Assembly (NCBI GenBank): GCA_028818225.1
Contig: JAPPOG010000060.1
Span: forward strand, 1 to 48,287
Reading direction: 5' to 3'
Origin: Gammaproteobacteria bacterium
GTDB taxonomy: Bacteria; Pseudomonadota; Gammaproteobacteria; Pseudomonadales; Pseudohongiellaceae
Length of the DNA: 48,287 nt
Shown here: positions 8,554 through 16,438 of the stretch, in pieces
How the letters are laid out: each line of letters starts with the position of its first letter
How positions within the stretch are numbered: the stretch's first letter is position 1
Translations under genes and position numbers: made by a program
Notes under the pieces: model-generated
Told to the model about the DNA's origin: nothing
Databases searched by the model: none
What the model saw: only the letters and a program-made list of their open reading frames with translations

Positions 8554-9341
8554 GCGAGGTCGACAATACTTTCGAAAGCGCCATTTACGAAGGCTATGTC
8601 CGACATAGACGTTTCGTACCCGGCCAACATGAATTTCGTTACCCATTGTTCATGTTTTTATTGAAAGCTGAAGAAATTCCGTTAGTTGTTAAATGTTTTT
8701 GGCAGCTGGGTACACACTTATTCAGCTGGGCACGTTTCAAGCGCGATGACTACTTACTTGGATCCTCCACAAATCTCAGTGACTCTGTAAAAGAAAAGAT
8801 CGCCGAGCATCTCAACACAAATGAAAAAGAGATAGACGGAGAGGTTTATCTTCTTGGTCATTTGCGTTACTTCGGCTTTTACTTCAGTCCTCTCAATGTT
8901 TATTTTCTGAAAAATGGCGAGTCTTTCAAATACATGTTGGCGGAGGTAAGCAATACTCCCTGGCATGAAAAACATTACTATTTGCTGGACCTGGAAAACC
9001 TTTCTCCGCATCAGAAGGAGTTTCATGTTTCTCCATTTAATCCCATGAACCAGACTTATCAATGGAAAATAAAGCCCCCCTCTAACGGTACTGACCAATG
9101 CGTCATTCATATCGAGAGCATTGACGAATCCGATACCAGGGTATTTGATGCAACGCTGGTTTTGCAGCGTAAACCGTTAATCCAAAGCCAGTTAAATCGC
9201 GTACTAATCAAGACGCCAGTGCAAACTGCCAGTGTCGTATTCGGTATCTACTGGCAAGCACTAAAACTCTTTTTGAAACGGACTCCAATTTACAAACACC
9301 CGGGAAAAACTCAAATAAAAATCGAAGAAGGTACGCTATGA
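8550..9341 (+). CDS. DUF1365 family protein
   Basis: Protein of 263 residues starting at GTG 8550, which overlaps the oxidase stop (GTGA). An ATG further upstream (8466) would lie deep inside the oxidase gene and give non-homologous residues. Family features: YEGYVRHRRFVPGQHEFRYPLFMF near the start, LLGHLRYFGFYFSPLNVYFL, and AEVSNTPWHEKHYYLL. DUF1365 proteins co-occur with the flavin oxidase and CFA-family methyltransferase in many ECF-regulated loci; their biochemical role is not settled. The stop overlaps the methyltransferase start (ATGA). Confidence 0.88.
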   Translation: MSEVDNTFESAIYEGYVRHRRFVPGQHEFRYPLFMFLLKAEEIPLVVKCFWQLGTHLFSWARFKRDDYLLGSSTNLSDSVKEKIAEHLNTNEKEIDGEVYLLGHLRYFGFYFSPLNVYFLKNGESFKYMLAEVSNTPWHEKHYYLLDLENLSPHQKEFHVSPFNPMNQTYQWKIKPPSNGTDQCVIHIESIDESDTRVFDATLVLQRKPLIQSQLNRVLIKTPVQTASVVFGIYWQALKLFLKRTPIYKHPGKTQIKIEEGTL

Positions 9342-9697
9342 GTCAAAAAGAATGGACTATTACGGACAGTAAAACAGAAGAAACCGTCACTCCCAAATCG
9401 GTTGAGATGCTTCGCTCTGTGCTGATCCGGGTACTCAACCATGCAAGCGAGGGGCACTTCTTGCTGAGAGAAAAGGGCAGGATTATTGCGGAAGTTGGAG
9501 ACAGAAAATCCAGTTTAAAAGCAGAGGTAAACATACTTGATACGCGAGCATACCGGCGCGCGCTGCTGGGCGGCAATACCGCTGCTGGTGAAGCTTTTGT
9601 AGAAGGTTGGTGGACTTCCCCCGATATCACACAGGTTACCCGCTTTTTCTCTCGCAACCTGTCAATGATGGACTACTGGGATAGTCGATTTGGTTAG
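9338..9697 (+). CDS. CFA-synthase-family methyltransferase, N-terminal fragment (ends at in-frame TAG)
   Basis: The first 119 residues match the N-terminal lipid-binding domain of cyclopropane-fatty-acid-synthase family enzymes (DTRAYRRALLGG, GEAFVEGWWTSPD, TRFFSRN). Reading stops at TAG 9695-9697. The same frame then continues without further stops through the complete catalytic domain to 10591, so 9338-10591 is one gene of 417 codons interrupted once. The residue after RFG is probably Trp in the intact form (TGG to TAG). TAG also ends intact genes in this window, such as 15759 and 16378, so recoding is unlikely. It starts within the DUF1365 stop. Confidence 0.85.
   Translation: MSQKEWTITDSKTEETVTPKSVEMLRSVLIRVLNHASEGHFLLREKGRIIAEVGDRKSSLKAEVNILDTRAYRRALLGGNTAAGEAFVEGWWTSPDITQVTRFFSRNLSMMDYWDSRFG
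9695..9697 (+). other. In-frame amber codon splitting the CFA-family gene
   Basis: TAG lies in the linker between the N-terminal domain and the catalytic domain. Translation on both sides is in the same frame, with family-like sequence (LLKPFSLIRLLNRANSKKQAK) directly after it. One substitution would restore the gene. Confidence 0.85.
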
Positions 9698-9724
9698 CTG
9701 CTTAAACCATTTAGCCTGATTAGA

Positions 9725-10591
9725 TTGCTCAATCGCGCTAACAGCAAGAAGCAGGCGAAGAAAAACATTCTCGCCCATTACGATCTGGGTAACGATCTTT
9801 ACCAAACATTCCTCGATTCTAGAATGCAGTACAGCTCAGCGCTCTATAGATCGCCTGAGGACACATTGCAACAGGCGCAGAAAAACAAGCTGACCAGGAT
9901 TTGCGAACAACTGCAGCTAGGGCAGAGCGATCATCTTTTGGAAGTTGGCTCGGGATGGGGCGGGCTTGCGATATTTGCTGCTAAAAACTACGGCTGTCGC
10001 GTTACGACGACAACTATCTCCGATGAACAATTTCGGTTTGCGCAGCAAGAAATTGAACGTGAAGGATTGAGCGATCACATAAACTTACTTTCGAGAGACT
10101 ACCGCTTGCTCGATGGCCAATACGACAAGGTTGTCTCGGTGGAAATGATTGAGGCAGTTGGCAAAAAATACCTACCCGGGTATTTCCAAAAGCTTAATGA
10201 CCTTCTCAAACCGAGCGGATTGTTAATGTTGCAGGCCATAACAATCGCAGATCAGCGATTCAAAGCTTATAGCCGAGGGGAAGACTTTATTCAGAAACAT
10301 ATTTTCCCCGGTGGTTTTCTTCCATCTTTAAACCTGATCTCCAAGCTTGTTGCTAATTCCACTGAGCTGGTAGTAAGAGACATTCTGGATATCGGTCTCG
10401 ACTATGCGCAAACACTTGGTCATTGGCACGAAAACCTTAAAGAAAACCGGGATTATCTTCTGAGTCAGGGATATGACGACCGATTTTACAATCTATGGTC
10501 TTACTACCTGGGCTATTGCGAAGGCGGCTTTCGTGAGCGTCGTATAAGTGCTGCACAAATCTTAGCGAGCAAGGCGCCTCATATTTATTAA
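9725..10591 (+). CDS. CFA-synthase-family SAM methyltransferase, catalytic fragment
   Basis: The complete class I methyltransferase domain: HYDLGNDLYQTFLD opening, SAM loop LLEVGSGWGGLAIFAA, TTTISDEQFRFAQ, SVEMIEAVG, IFPGGFLPSL and YYLGYCEGGFRERRI. The family adds a methylene or methyl group from SAM to unsaturated phospholipid acyl chains. The Cys that follows YS in E. coli Cfa (YSCAYW) is Ser here (YSSALY), and SVEMIEAVG resembles UfaA1-like methyltransferases more than Cfa. If expressed alone it would start at a weak TTG (9725) without a clear ribosome site. It follows the amber stop at 9695-9697 and lies 11 bases before the DUF2878 gene. Confidence 0.82.
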   Translation: MLNRANSKKQAKKNILAHYDLGNDLYQTFLDSRMQYSSALYRSPEDTLQQAQKNKLTRICEQLQLGQSDHLLEVGSGWGGLAIFAAKNYGCRVTTTTISDEQFRFAQQEIEREGLSDHINLLSRDYRLLDGQYDKVVSVEMIEAVGKKYLPGYFQKLNDLLKPSGLLMLQAITIADQRFKAYSRGEDFIQKHIFPGGFLPSLNLISKLVANSTELVVRDILDIGLDYAQTLGHWHENLKENRDYLLSQGYDDRFYNLWSYYLGYCEGGFRERRISAAQILASKAPHIY

Positions 10592-10602
10592 GTTCTAGAC
10601 CA

Positions 10603-11127
10603 ATGAAGTTGTATTCAGCGATAAATCAAAATTCAGTTAACCTGATCGTTTTCAATTTGATGTGGATCGGTTTGGTACTGGGAAGGGAATCATTTCTCTT
10701 TATTACAGTTCCAGTTGTCATCGGCTATGTAACCTTCCTGATTACATCGGGACGCATTAAGGCCTACCAGTTACTTGTGCCAGCTGGAATAGGTATCAGT
10801 GTTGATTCACTACTGACAATCTTCGGGATATTTAGTTTTGCAAACTCCAACTTTTTAATTCCTTTATGGCTAATAATGCTATGGCTAGCATTTTCAACAA
10901 CCTTAACTCATTCGCTTAGTTTCTTGAGCAAACATTGGTTTATCGCCGCTATCGCTGGTGGCGTCGCTTTTCCATTTAACTACGCAGTGGGGGAAAGATT
11001 AGGAGCCGTGACCTTCGACGCGCCATTTATACTCACGATGTTGGTTATTGGCATAGTCTGGTTGTTTCTTCTTCCCGTCCTTTATTTTGTAATCCGCGAT
11101 TCGCTTAAAAATGAAATTACAACTTAG
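10603..11127 (+). CDS. DUF2878 family inner-membrane protein
   Basis: Integral membrane protein of 174 residues with about five or six hydrophobic helices (for example LIVFNLMWIGLVLG, FLFITVPVVIGYVTFLI, ILTMLVIGIVWLFLLPVLYFVI). It matches the DUF2878 pattern: an N-terminal NLxxFxxxW-like segment and a central LWLAFSTTLTHSL. The function is unknown. It lies in the ECF-controlled lipid operon 11 bases after the methyltransferase and overlaps the next gene by 17 bases, so it probably serves the same membrane-modification pathway. Confidence 0.82.
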   Translation: MKLYSAINQNSVNLIVFNLMWIGLVLGRESFLFITVPVVIGYVTFLITSGRIKAYQLLVPAGIGISVDSLLTIFGIFSFANSNFLIPLWLIMLWLAFSTTLTHSLSFLSKHWFIAAIAGGVAFPFNYAVGERLGAVTFDAPFILTMLVIGIVWLFLLPVLYFVIRDSLKNEITT

Positions 11128-11614
11128 TTTACTTTTTATTGTAGTTTTAATGTCATCGCCAACTGTGGCAGACATAACTGAAGATCTGAAAGTGGTCGGT
11201 GAAGCCAGGCTGAAAGTATTCTTATGGAAAATTTATGACAGTTCACTTTATTCTGAGTCCGGCTTTTATCGCGGGCTTGAACCAAGTTTAACTCTGCAGA
11301 TCAACTACTTACGAAACGTAAACAGTAGGCAACTGCTTAACCGAACGCAGCAGGAATGGCAAAAAATGTCGATCGCAACGGACATAATTGATGACTGGTT
11401 GATGGAGTTATCCGCTATTCTCCCTGACATTAGTAAAGGAGAAAGCTTAACTGTACAAGTCGAAGATGATCTTAGTAGTAGCTTCTACTACAACTCAACT
11501 TTCCTGGGAAATGTCGGGAATCCTGACTTCACACAGTCCTTTCTTGCCATCTGGCTATCCGAAAACAGCAGCTATCCAGAGTTGCAGGCGCAACTTGTAG
11601 GGATGAACGAATAG
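11111..11614 (+). CDS. Exported chalcone-isomerase-like protein
   Basis: Periplasmic protein of 167 residues with a Sec signal (MKLQLSLLFIVVLMSSPTVAD). The mature part resembles the bacterial chalcone isomerase-like fold, members of which bind fatty acids (VVGEARLKVFLWKIYDSSLYS near the start, SFLAIWLSENSSYPELQAQL at the end). No plant-type catalysis is implied. It is the last gene of the ECF operon. The opposite-strand DapA-like gene ends 28 bases later, with no strong terminator hairpin between. Confidence 0.82.
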   Translation: MKLQLSLLFIVVLMSSPTVADITEDLKVVGEARLKVFLWKIYDSSLYSESGFYRGLEPSLTLQINYLRNVNSRQLLNRTQQEWQKMSIATDIIDDWLMELSAILPDISKGESLTVQVEDDLSSSFYYNSTFLGNVGNPDFTQSFLAIWLSENSSYPELQAQLVGMNE

Positions 11615-11642
11615 TTAACATCTGATCTTTAAGCGAGTTTAG

Positions 11643-12629
11643 TTATACAATTAGGTAAGGTTTTAGTGATTCGAAGCGATATTCGATCTCTTCAATCTGC
11701 TGTGCAGAAAACTCGTAGTCGCCACGTCGAGATTTTATAGTTTTAAAAATCCCTCGCTTTTGTAAAACGAAAAGACGTACTCCGGGAATCAGGCTATCAA
11801 GGTTAGAGATCAGCAGTAGCTTGGAATAGCAATCCCTCAGTGATTCTTCGTTTCCAGCCAAATGATACTCCCACAGTTTAGCAAATACGTCGGCATACAT
11901 AGCACCACCGGTCATAACACCGTCTGTACCTAATCGCATCTCATATAACCAGCCCCGACCGAAGGTCGCCCCCAGAACACTGCGAATCGGATCCGGCTGA
12001 AATTTTTGTAAGGCAAGCATGCGTTCTTGCACGCGTCCATATTCTTCCTTGATGTAACCACACTGCGGTAGCTCGCGAGCCAGTTCTACAAGAAATTCGA
12101 CAGTTAATTCAATGTCAGACCCACCACTTGTTTGCACAAATACGGGCTTATCGGTGACTTCACACAAAGCTCGATAATAGTTACGGATGTCTTCCAATGT
12201 GTTAGCAGTGGTGGGAGGAATAGCAATCATGCCATCAGGATGCAGAGTTTCCGCAATGCGTGCATAGTCCAGCATACCTTCAGTGTCATCCGCCTGCACA
12301 CCAAGAACCAGCGCCATGCCAGTGCCTCGATTGGCTTCAGCCAGGGTTTGAAAACCCTTGATGCGTTCTTCCTTACTCAGGTAACGTTGCTCGCTGGAAT
12401 TCTGTGGCCAGACTAATCCCTGTACGCCACACTTGGCACAAAATGCAACTTCCTTCGCCAGGTCTTCATAGTCTACTTCATTATCTGCGGTGTACGGTGT
12501 GCTTAGAATCATGAAAGCACCGCGCATTTTATTTTCTGCGGCAGCTAATACGCTTGAGTACGGAAGCAAAGAGCTTGCCCCTATTCCTGCAAGTATCTGC
12601 CTGCGCGTAAAGACGGGATTGGATGGCAT
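11643..12629 (-). CDS. Tat-exported DapA/NAL-superfamily aldolase-like protein
   Basis: A 328-residue TIM-barrel protein of the dihydrodipicolinate synthase/N-acetylneuraminate lyase superfamily. The N-terminus FTRRQILAGIGASSLLPYSSVLAAA is a twin-arginine signal, unusual because most members are cytosolic. The Schiff-base Lys is kept in CGYIKEEYG. The usual YNxP tyrosine motif is replaced by FVQTSGG, and the GTTGE motif appears as NSSEQR. A retro-aldol or dehydratase reaction on an unknown substrate is possible, but the missing Tyr makes classical chemistry doubtful. The gene stands alone: an unknown gene lies 47 bases upstream on the same strand. Confidence 0.82.
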   Translation of the reverse strand: MPSNPVFTRRQILAGIGASSLLPYSSVLAAAENKMRGAFMILSTPYTADNEVDYEDLAKEVAFCAKCGVQGLVWPQNSSEQRYLSKEERIKGFQTLAEANRGTGMALVLGVQADDTEGMLDYARIAETLHPDGMIAIPPTTANTLEDIRNYYRALCEVTDKPVFVQTSGGSDIELTVEFLVELARELPQCGYIKEEYGRVQERMLALQKFQPDPIRSVLGATFGRGWLYEMRLGTDGVMTGGAMYADVFAKLWEYHLAGNEESLRDCYSKLLLISNLDSLIPGVRLFVLQKRGIFKTIKSRRGDYEFSAQQIEEIEYRFESLKPYLIV

Positions 12630-12676
12630 GGACAGTACCTCGCTGAAGGGATTATTTCCTTTACCTGCAAATAAAA

Positions 12677-13285
12677 TTATTTTTCCGTTTTGCGGCGGGT
12701 GAGTTCGTGTTCAATGGCGCCAACATTCTTATCTAACATTTCTCGCGCTGATAATAATTTGCTTTCAAGAATTTCTAACTCTTCTTCGCTATCATCTTGC
12801 AGGCCATTTCTGAAGATACGAACGCATTCATTTACAGCTTCGGTGTAGCTAGAATTTGTGTCAACCAGGAGTTGATCAAGCTGTTCCTGTGTAGAAGGCA
12901 CTACCGTATGGGGAAATAACTTTTGTCTCAAAATCTCGCAAATTTCTGTTTCGAAAATTTCGTCGATTGCCCGTGCGACGAATATTTCAAGGTTGTCGCG
13001 AAAATGCTTTGAACGCACGGCATTATCAGCAAAGAAGTCATCGATAATCTTGATATTCTTCTTGTTGCATGCAAGAAATTGGTCACCGTCTTCGGGATTT
13101 TCGGGAATATTGAACTTCACCGTGCGATGGTCAGCAGAAATTTCACCCAAGTAGAGATCCACTGTTTTCGCCACGATTGCACGCTTGGCTCCATTCATCG
13201 TATTCCATGCCCGCTCGTAGTACCACTTAACAATACTACTGGATGAATATCCATGAAATGATGGGCGCATATTAAATACTTTCAT
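12677..13285 (-). CDS. Hypothetical protein
   Basis: A 202-residue soluble protein that I do not recognise. It has no signal peptide or membrane helix. The N-terminal half contains YYERAWNTMNGAKRAIVAK and a mixed strand region (VKFNIPENPEDGDQFLAC). The C-terminal half is charged and probably helical, with acidic runs such as DSEEELEILESKLL that could form a coiled coil. I placed the start at the ATG giving MKVFNM; an ATG at 13309 (MHGTE) is possible and no ribosome site decides between them. The same-strand spacing to the DapA-like gene is 47 bases, so co-transcription is possible. Confidence 0.6.
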   Translation of the reverse strand: MKVFNMRPSFHGYSSSSIVKWYYERAWNTMNGAKRAIVAKTVDLYLGEISADHRTVKFNIPENPEDGDQFLACNKKNIKIIDDFFADNAVRSKHFRDNLEIFVARAIDEIFETEICEILRQKLFPHTVVPSTQEQLDQLLVDTNSSYTEAVNECVRIFRNGLQDDSEEELEILESKLLSAREMLDKNVGAIEHELTRRKTEK

Positions 13286-13707
13286 TTTTTTAGTCTCAGT
13301 CCCGTGCATGCAAGTCAATTCGCAAAGTCCAAAACAGGTGTTTCATGTAGGGCCAAAGCATCAGCCCAATCGCCGGGTTCGAGCTTTATGGTTGACCTAT
13401 CTAACTGAAAAACTCCCGCTAGTTCAGTCTTCTGCGCGACTGGGTCCGCTGCTGGTTTCACTCACCAGCCGGTGGCGGTCCCGCTTTTATTTATCTTGTT
13501 ATCCGCTTGTTATGGTTGATTCTTGACCCTGTCAGGGCCCGTTAAACTGCTCAGAGCCAATTCTGAACTGACTGACTTTTCAATAGCTTAGCAGCAATGA
13601 GTGGATTGTAATTATTCTTTTCAGGTGTTTTTAAGGGCTGGAATTTAGGTAGAATCCGAGTTCTACTTTCAGATCGTTCATTCATAACAAAGGCTGTAAT
13701 AAGAACA
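13286..13707. other. Gene-free stretch between divergent genes
   Basis: About 420 bases separating the unknown minus-strand gene from the PQQ dehydrogenase. Promoters for both directions must lie here, but I see no hexamer pair good enough to call. No RNA gene or clear repeat was recognised. Confidence 0.4.
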
Positions 13708-15759
13708 ATGTATAAGCGCCGAATTACGGAAATTTTTCTTTTCTCATTTAGCCTGTTTCTCGTTGCCTGCGGTAACCAGGAACAGGAATCGCAAACAAAC
13801 AGCGAGGCTCCTGCGGCAGAGGTGCCTGCAGTGGCAGAAGCTGAACGGCTATACAACCCTGCTGGTCAGGGCACCACTCCCGGTGATTGGGATGCCTATG
13901 GTGCAGACATTGGCAGTACCAAATATACCCCGCTCACCCAAATCAATGCTGCCAATGTAAATGACCTGGAAATCGTCTGGCGTCGCCCGGCGCTTGATGA
14001 ATATTACGTCAATCTAAATCCCCAACAGCGCTATTCCAATACCTGGAATGCCGCGCCTGTGGTCAAGAATGGTGTTGCCTATGTAACCAATGGTGTTGGC
14101 CTGGTAGAAGCCTTCGATCCGGGTACCGGCGAAACCATTTGGGTACAGGAACCTCCTGGTGGTGCGGAAGGACTTCCCGGAGCTCCTACCCGCGGTGTCG
14201 CTTACTGGACTGATGGCGATGATGAACGCATCATCGTGCAGCGCGGTACCTATCTCTATGCATTAAATGCCGCAACTGGTGAACTCTATCCGGACTTTGG
14301 AGTCGATGGTCGCGTCGATTTGCAATTTATGCCTCCGGAATTTGAGCGATATCGCTGGGGCGGCGTACCTATGGTTGTGCGGGATGTGATTGTCCTGGGC
14401 CAATCCATGTCCGATACTTTTGATGCGAAGGAGGCCTATCGGGGCGATGTTCATGCCTTTGACGTGAGAACCGGTGAGGAACTATGGACTTTTCACACAA
14501 TCCCGCAGGAAGGTGAGTTCGGCACGGATACCTGGCAGGATCGATCCTGGTCTTACACTGGACACGCACCTGTATGGGCTCTGTTCAGTGCTGATGAAGA
14601 GCTAGGGATGGTATACATGCCCATATCTTCATCTACCAATGATATGTATGGTGGGCACCGTATCGGCGATAACCTGTTCAGCCAGAGCCTGGTTGCGGTT
14701 GATGTAGAAACTGGCGATCGCATTTGGCATTACCAGACGGTGCATCATGGCTTGTGGGATTATGATCTCCCGGCAGCACCTATCCTGATGGACATCACCG
14801 TGGATGGGCGGGAGATCAAGGCAGTTACCCAGTTAACCAAACAGGCCTTTGCCTTTGTATTCGATCGCGAAACCGGAGAACCGGTTTGGGAAATTGAGGA
14901 GCGTCCAGTTCCCCAGTCAGATGTTCCGGGAGAAGTTACCTCACCGACTCAACCATTTCCCACTAGACCAGCGCCATTCGACCGACAGGATGCTATCGAA
15001 GAGAACTTGATCGACTTCACCCCTGAGCTCCGGGCTGAAGCTTTGGAGATTTTTAATAATTACGTGACTGGTCCTCTGTTCACACCGCCTTCGGTTGCAA
15101 CTGAGAACGGTACTCAAGGAACGATTCAGTTGCCCGGCTCCCAAGGTGGTGCCGATGTGCAAGGTGCTGCCTTCGATCCGCAAACGGGCTATCTGTATAT
15201 TCCTTCGATCACCTCTCCTTTTGTCGCAGATATACTTCCCGGAGACCCGGAGGATACCAACCTGCAATACACAAAAGGTTCGCGGCGCTGGATTGCTGGC
15301 CCCAGAGGATTACCACTTTTCAAGCCACCTTATGGCCGCATTACCGCAATCGATATGAACACTGGTGAGCATGTCTGGATGGTTGCCAATGGGGATGGCC
15401 CCATAGACAACCCGGCCATCGCCCATCTGGATTTACCCAAGCTGGGTGTTCCCGGTCGGCCAGTTCCTTTATTGACCGGTTCACTGCTGTTTATTGGCGA
15501 AGGCTTAACGAACCAACGCCCCGGCGGACGCATACCCTTCGATATGCCAGTTGAGATTGCTACCAATAGCGGAGGCCCCTGGTTTAGAGCCTATGACAAA
15601 CAAACCGGAGAGATCGTGTGGGAGGTTGAATTGGACGCCGGTACAACCAGCCCGCCCATAAGTTATATCCATGAAGGGGAACAATATATATTGGTAGCAC
15701 AGGGTGATCGAGCCCACAGTCCGGAAATGCTTGCCTTCAAAATTCCCAGCGAGGACTAG
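13708..15759 (+). CDS. PQQ-dependent dehydrogenase lipoprotein (beta-propeller)
   Basis: An exported quinoprotein dehydrogenase of 683 residues that would oxidise an alcohol, polyol or sugar in the periplasm and pass electrons to the respiratory chain. The N-terminus has a lipobox LVAC with Cys21 as lipidation site. The propeller carries repeated tryptophan-docking signatures (DPGTGETIWV, DVRTGEELW, DVETGDRIW, DRETGEPVW, DKQTGEIVWEV). HHGLWDYDLPAAPIL and QLTKQAFAFVFDR resemble membrane glucose/quinate dehydrogenases. It lacks the five-helix membrane domain of Gcd and any cytochrome c motif (no CxxCH), so the acceptor must be separate. No pqq synthesis genes are in view. A cupin gene follows, separated by a large palindrome. 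Confidence 0.92.
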   Translation: MYKRRITEIFLFSFSLFLVACGNQEQESQTNSEAPAAEVPAVAEAERLYNPAGQGTTPGDWDAYGADIGSTKYTPLTQINAANVNDLEIVWRRPALDEYYVNLNPQQRYSNTWNAAPVVKNGVAYVTNGVGLVEAFDPGTGETIWVQEPPGGAEGLPGAPTRGVAYWTDGDDERIIVQRGTYLYALNAATGELYPDFGVDGRVDLQFMPPEFERYRWGGVPMVVRDVIVLGQSMSDTFDAKEAYRGDVHAFDVRTGEELWTFHTIPQEGEFGTDTWQDRSWSYTGHAPVWALFSADEELGMVYMPISSSTNDMYGGHRIGDNLFSQSLVAVDVETGDRIWHYQTVHHGLWDYDLPAAPILMDITVDGREIKAVTQLTKQAFAFVFDRETGEPVWEIEERPVPQSDVPGEVTSPTQPFPTRPAPFDRQDAIEENLIDFTPELRAEALEIFNNYVTGPLFTPPSVATENGTQGTIQLPGSQGGADVQGAAFDPQTGYLYIPSITSPFVADILPGDPEDTNLQYTKGSRRWIAGPRGLPLFKPPYGRITAIDMNTGEHVWMVANGDGPIDNPAIAHLDLPKLGVPGRPVPLLTGSLLFIGEGLTNQRPGGRIPFDMPVEIATNSGGPWFRAYDKQTGEIVWEVELDAGTTSPPISYIHEGEQYILVAQGDRAHSPEMLAFKIPSED

Positions 15760-15772
15760 TCATCTTTCCTCT

Positions 15773-15804
15773 GAACACTGAATGCTGATCAGCATTCAGT
15801 GTTC
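15773..15804. repeat. Perfect 32-base palindrome between PQQ dehydrogenase and cupin genes
   Basis: A 16-base arm GAACACTGAATGCTGA is followed immediately by its exact reverse complement, with no spacer. It begins 14 bases after the dehydrogenase stop and a short pyrimidine run (TTTCC) follows. In RNA it could act as a terminator or processing/stabilising hairpin; in DNA it could be an operator. Confidence 0.9.
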
Positions 15805-15844
15805 TTTCCAGAAGAAGAACTCAAAAATATAAAGGAGTCGACCG

Positions 15845-16378
15845 ATGAAAAAAGTTCTGCTTGTTCTCGGTATTGTCGGGTTTGGTGCAATTACATCATT
15901 AACAACCTACATACTTGCGCAGACGCCTGCCCCTGCAATTCCACCAATTGCAACTGATGTTACTGCGGAGGACATTGTAAAGTTTATCGATGACCTCCCC
16001 AAAGACAGAGTCAGCGATCGACCAATTAGGAGTGTAGAAGTTACCGGCGACTACCGGATTGGCGTTTATGGTGTCTTTCGCCCCTGGGAATTTCCAGGCG
16101 GTTCCAATCTGCATCAGGTAAACACTACCGAGATTTACTATATGTTAAGCGGATATGCGACGCTCGTTACCGGTGGAACAATGACTGATGCCCGTCAGGA
16201 AAACGAAAACTGGGTGAGAGGCACAGCTATTGAAGACGGCGTAAGTCGTCGTGTTGTGCCCGGCGATGTCATCATTATTCCTGGCCACACACCCCATTGG
16301 TTTAGTGAACTGGAAACAGATTTATCATATCTGATCTTCAGGCCAGATCCTGATAATCGAATTCCCCTGGTAGAATAG
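15845..16378 (+). CDS. Exported cupin-domain protein
   Basis: A 177-residue protein with a Sec signal (MKKVLLVLGIVGFGAITSLTTYILAQ) and a single small beta-barrel cupin. Likely metal ligands lie in LHQVNTTEIYYMLSG and PGDVIIIPGHTPHWF, which fit the two cupin motifs loosely. It is periplasmic, so it may process or bind a small molecule related to the PQQ dehydrogenase reaction upstream, but no activity can be assigned. AAAGGAG eight bases upstream supports this start. A strong terminator follows. Confidence 0.87.
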   Translation: MKKVLLVLGIVGFGAITSLTTYILAQTPAPAIPPIATDVTAEDIVKFIDDLPKDRVSDRPIRSVEVTGDYRIGVYGVFRPWEFPGGSNLHQVNTTEIYYMLSGYATLVTGGTMTDARQENENWVRGTAIEDGVSRRVVPGDVIIIPGHTPHWFSELETDLSYLIFRPDPDNRIPLVE

Positions 16379-16388
16379 AATGGATAAT

Positions 16389-16418
16389 AAAAAAGGCTGA
16401 TAGAGATCAGCCTTTTTT
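16389..16418. terminator. Bidirectional Rho-independent terminator
   Basis: AAAAAAGGCTGAT pairs exactly with ATCAGCCTTTTTT around AGAG. The A- and T-runs let it work for the cupin gene on the plus strand and the peroxiredoxin gene ending at 16439 on the minus strand. Confidence 0.9.
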
Positions 16419-16438
16419 ATTTACGAGAATACTAACCA

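Noticed and set aside
9695-9697. Reading the TAG as pyrrolysine or a recoded amino acid
   Set aside because: Other genes in the window end in TAG normally, no pyl genes are visible and the family does not use pyrrolysine.
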